From assembly GCF_000011245.1 (NCBI RefSeq), contig NC_004193.1:3078501-3142500 (forward strand): a stretch of 64,000 bases of DNA. Reading direction: 5' to 3'. Shown piece after piece: positions 61,847 to 64,000 of this stretch. The notes under the pieces were generated by a model. It searched no databases. It was given only the letters and a program-made list of their open reading frames with translations, and was not told where the DNA came from. The first letter of the stretch is position 1, and the number at the start of each line of letters is the position of its first letter. Position numbers and translations under genes: made by a program. Source of the DNA: Oceanobacillus iheyensis HTE831. Its GTDB lineage: Bacteria; Bacillota; Bacilli; Bacillales; Amphibacillaceae.

Positions 61847-63190
61847 TTGAAATCATATTCTTTTAGCGATCATTTGAAGTTCATTATACCTTCTTTAATT
61901 GGTATTTTCTTCTTTATGGTTCCTGTTACCGTTAATGGTGATATGACAATTCCAATTGCTTTATTGGCAAATTGGATACAAGATTTATTAGCAAATAGTC
62001 TGTCTGCAATAATGATGGTTATTATAATTATAACTGCTATTTCTACAGTTATTGCAAAATTTTTAGGTGAGGATGCTTTTAAGGAAAAGCCTTTCTTAAA
62101 GCAATTATTCTACACAAGCTCATTCTGGACGATTACTCGTGTAATTGCTGCAATTATTGCAGTCATGGTATTTTTCGAAATCGGACCAGAAGCAATCTAT
62201 AATGAGAATACTGGTGGAATGTTATTACATTCCCTCTTACATGTTTTGTTTGCAGTGTTTTTATTCGCAGGATTGCTTTTACCATTGCTAACGAACTTTG
62301 GCTTACTTGAATTCTTTGGAACATTAATGACGAAGATTATGCGTCCTTTATTCCGTCTTCCTGGACGTTCTTCCATTGATGCACTTGCATCTTGGGTAGG
62401 TGATGGGACAATTGGAGTTCTATTAACTAGTAAGCAATATGAACAAGGTAATTATACCAAACGTGAAGCGGCAGTAATCGGTACAACATTCTCTGTAGTT
62501 TCTATTACATTTACACTAGTTGTGCTACAAGAGGTCGGTCTAGAGAGATTATTCCTGCCATTCTATTTAACAATTATTATTGCCGGGATTATAGCAGCAC
62601 TTATTATGCCTCGAATCCCACCTCTATCTAGAAAAGCGAATACGTATGTTACGGATTCCAATAAAAAATTAGACGAATCCATCCCAGAAGGGGAATCTTT
62701 AATAAGTTATGGGTATAAGAATGCCATTGAAAGAGCGAGAAAAGAAAGCAGTGTTGCTAAGATATTAAAGGAAAGTGGTCAAAATATCCTTGATATGTGG
62801 ATGGGTGTCGCACCTGTTGTTATGGCTATTGGTACGATTGCTGTTGTAATAGCAGAGTATACTCCATTCTTCCAATGGATTGGCACACCTTTCGTACCAT
62901 TACTTGAACTTATGCAAATACCGTATGCACAAGAGGCTTCAGAAACATTATTGGTCGGTTTTGCTGATATGTTCCTTCCATCTATATTTATATCTAGTGT
63001 AGAAGCTGAAATAACTCGATTTATTATTGCAGCATTATCCGTAACACAATTGATATATTTATCAGAAGTTGGTGGCTTATTACTCGGATCAAAAGTTCCA
63101 GTATCTTTTAAAGACTTAGTGGTTATTTTCTTATTACGTACAATTATAACCCTACCAGTAATTACCTTAATCGCGCATATTATCTTTTAA
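61847..63190 (+). CDS. YjiH-family membrane protein with nucleoside-recognition (Gate) domains
   Basis: This 447-residue protein has about ten predicted membrane helices in two halves, each with a Gate-type segment (for example PGRSSIDALASWVGDGTIGVLLTSK seen as GRSSIDALASWVGDGTIG, and ETLLVGFADMFLPSIF). The family, YjiH, is thought to transport a nucleoside-like or other small solute; no substrate is known. Translation seems to start at TTG (61847), eight bases after GGGGG. It has its own promoter and terminator. Confidence 0.88.
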   Translation: MKSYSFSDHLKFIIPSLIGIFFFMVPVTVNGDMTIPIALLANWIQDLLANSLSAIMMVIIIITAISTVIAKFLGEDAFKEKPFLKQLFYTSSFWTITRVIAAIIAVMVFFEIGPEAIYNENTGGMLLHSLLHVLFAVFLFAGLLLPLLTNFGLLEFFGTLMTKIMRPLFRLPGRSSIDALASWVGDGTIGVLLTSKQYEQGNYTKREAAVIGTTFSVVSITFTLVVLQEVGLERLFLPFYLTIIIAGIIAALIMPRIPPLSRKANTYVTDSNKKLDESIPEGESLISYGYKNAIERARKESSVAKILKESGQNILDMWMGVAPVVMAIGTIAVVIAEYTPFFQWIGTPFVPLLELMQIPYAQEASETLLVGFADMFLPSIFISSVEAEITRFIIAALSVTQLIYLSEVGGLLLGSKVPVSFKDLVVIFLLRTIITLPVITLIAHIIF

Positions 63191-63206
63191 TAAAATGTTA
63201 AAATCC

Positions 63207-63241
63207 AAAAAGAACTCAGAGACTGTCTCTGAGTTCTTTTT
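63207..63241 (+). terminator. Bidirectional terminator between YjiH-like and acyltransferase genes
   Basis: AAAAAGAACTCAGAGA and TCTCTGAGTTCTTTTT pair perfectly over 16 bp around CTG, with T-runs for both strands. The two flanking genes converge here. Confidence 0.95.
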
Positions 63242-63272
63242 TCATTACTATTAGTTTTTTATTTCCATATTA

Positions 63273-64000
63273 CTAAGAATGTGTTCTAGTACGTTGATTG
63301 TTAATTATACTTCGAATGATAGACATCTTACCTTCAATTAACGGCTGTGACACTGTTAACACCGGTTTACTGGACAAGAGAATTACAATCATTGCCGATA
63401 TACCAGCGACACCTATAAAATCTAACATGTTATTTACCGATAATATCTCATGTTGACGTAAAAACTGTACGATAAAACCGTGAAGTAAATATACATATAA
63501 TGTTCTTGTACCTAGTTGTGTCAACCATCCAAAATTCCGCTTCGGTACCCAGGCTAACACACTAACAACCATCACTGCTGCTGTTGCATACACGAGCAAT
63601 CTTGCAATACCACCATACTGTTCCATTCCCAAGTCACCATAAGATTTGGAAGCTAAAAGCCATCCAGAATTAAATTCTGGCATATAGTAAATAGCAATTG
63701 CAAGTACAGTCATTACCGCTAATGATACTACTTTTACAGCATTTCTTTTTACACTCATCATTTGTTTTTCAGTCACCCAATATCCGACTAAGAAGAATGG
63801 AAAGAATACAAATGTACGTGACAAACTAAATGTATGGCCTATTTCTCCAAAGTATCCTACTACCACACCAATTAGCACGGCTAATGATATACTGTAAAGT
63901 GGAGATATTTTCTTAAATACGATTAATAAAATATGCCAACTAAACAAACTAAATAGGAACCATAATGACCAGTGTGGGTGGAAAACACCTGTTTGCCAAT
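63273..64000 (-). CDS. Acyltransferase family 3 membrane protein, N-terminus missing
   Basis: The frame stays open to the window edge, so the gene is cut at its 5' end. About 242 residues are visible, with seven or eight membrane helices. The segment FHPHWSLWFLFSLFSW near the edge and VYLLHGFIVQFLR near the C-terminus are characteristic of acyltransferase family 3, especially the group related to fucose 4-O-acetylase. Such proteins acylate cell-surface sugars. A TTG at 63947 should not be taken as the start, since the conserved motif lies before it. The substrate is unknown. Confidence 0.88.
   Translation of the reverse strand, partial: WQTGVFHPHWSLWFLFSLFSWHILLIVFKKISPLYSISLAVLIGVVVGYFGEIGHTFSLSRTFVFFPFFLVGYWVTEKQMMSVKRNAVKVVSLAVMTVLAIAIYYMPEFNSGWLLASKSYGDLGMEQYGGIARLLVYATAAVMVVSVLAWVPKRNFGWLTQLGTRTLYVYLLHGFIVQFLRQHEILSVNNMLDFIGVAGISAMIVILLSSKPVLTVSQPLIEGKMSIIRSIINNQRTRTHS

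Overview
The window reads as a low-GC, endospore-forming member of the Bacillaceae. Gene order follows the Bacillus subtilis ywm/atp/ywl/ywk/ywj/ywi/ywh/ywf/ywd stretch almost gene for gene, with sporulation and germination genes (spoIIR, spo0F, pbpG, cwlJ, gerQ). Protein sequences and inserted genes suggest Oceanobacillus or a close relative; that genus call is inference from memory, not a search. Nearly everything up to about 49.5 kb is on the minus strand. There are no rRNA or tRNA genes, no prophage, no transposase and no CRISPR array.

Layout. 1-2987: dppABCD (D-aminopeptidase and dipeptide ABC importer, dppD cut by the window edge) with a probable CodY-type site over the promoter. 3219-5653: murAA, ywmB, ywzB. 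5881-6215: a 7-copy, 52-bp tandem repeat. 6384-13419: the complete F1Fo-ATP synthase operon atpIBEFHAGDC. 13870-16077: a secreted subtilisin-like protease. 16295-21335: upp, glyA, ywlG, a chemoreceptor and the arginine phosphatase ywlE. 21910-23210: an accessory secreted trypsin-like protease plus a small lipoprotein. 23621-26536: mntP, ywlC, ywlB, spoIIR, with a DnaA-box cluster at 25341-25453. 27073-31806: prmC, prfA, tdk, a zinc-free type L31 gene, rho. 32237-36768: glpX, murAB, tal, fbaA, spo0F. 37053-39357: pyrG and rpoE. 39770-47158: a beta-oxidation block (tetR, acdA, mmgC, mmgB, mmgA, fadF). 47429-54952: argS, ywiB, pbpG, ywhD, ywgA, ywfO, with a second 52-bp array at 52209-52556. 55038-64000: lipL, pta, hemQ, cwlJ-gerQ, ywdK, ywdI, small proteins, a phasin-like protein, a YjiH-type membrane protein and a truncated acyltransferase.

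How it works together. The window joins energy conversion (ATP synthase), peptidoglycan precursor synthesis (two MurA paralogues, PbpG), central carbon (fbaA, glpX, tal, pta), translation and transcription factors (prfA/prmC, argS, L31, rho, delta), fatty-acid oxidation, and the sporulation phosphorelay and germination apparatus. Several regulatory signals can be read directly: a CTP-sensing reiterative-transcription attenuator before pyrG, a sigma-H promoter with a 0A-like box before spo0F, a sigma-E-like promoter before cwlJ, an operator palindrome inside the fadF promoter spacer, and a different palindrome before the mmg/acdA operon.

I found no clear-cut new multi-gene system. The most unusual material is non-coding: two unlinked arrays with an identical 52-bp period, three interspersed intergenic repeat families, the DnaA-box cluster, and an orphan strong Shine-Dalgarno sequence in the leader of the accessory protease. 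On the gene side, the best leads are an approximately 58-residue insertion in YwlE, a chemoreceptor replacing rpiB (ywlF), and an unlisted 55-codon gene at 60452-60619.
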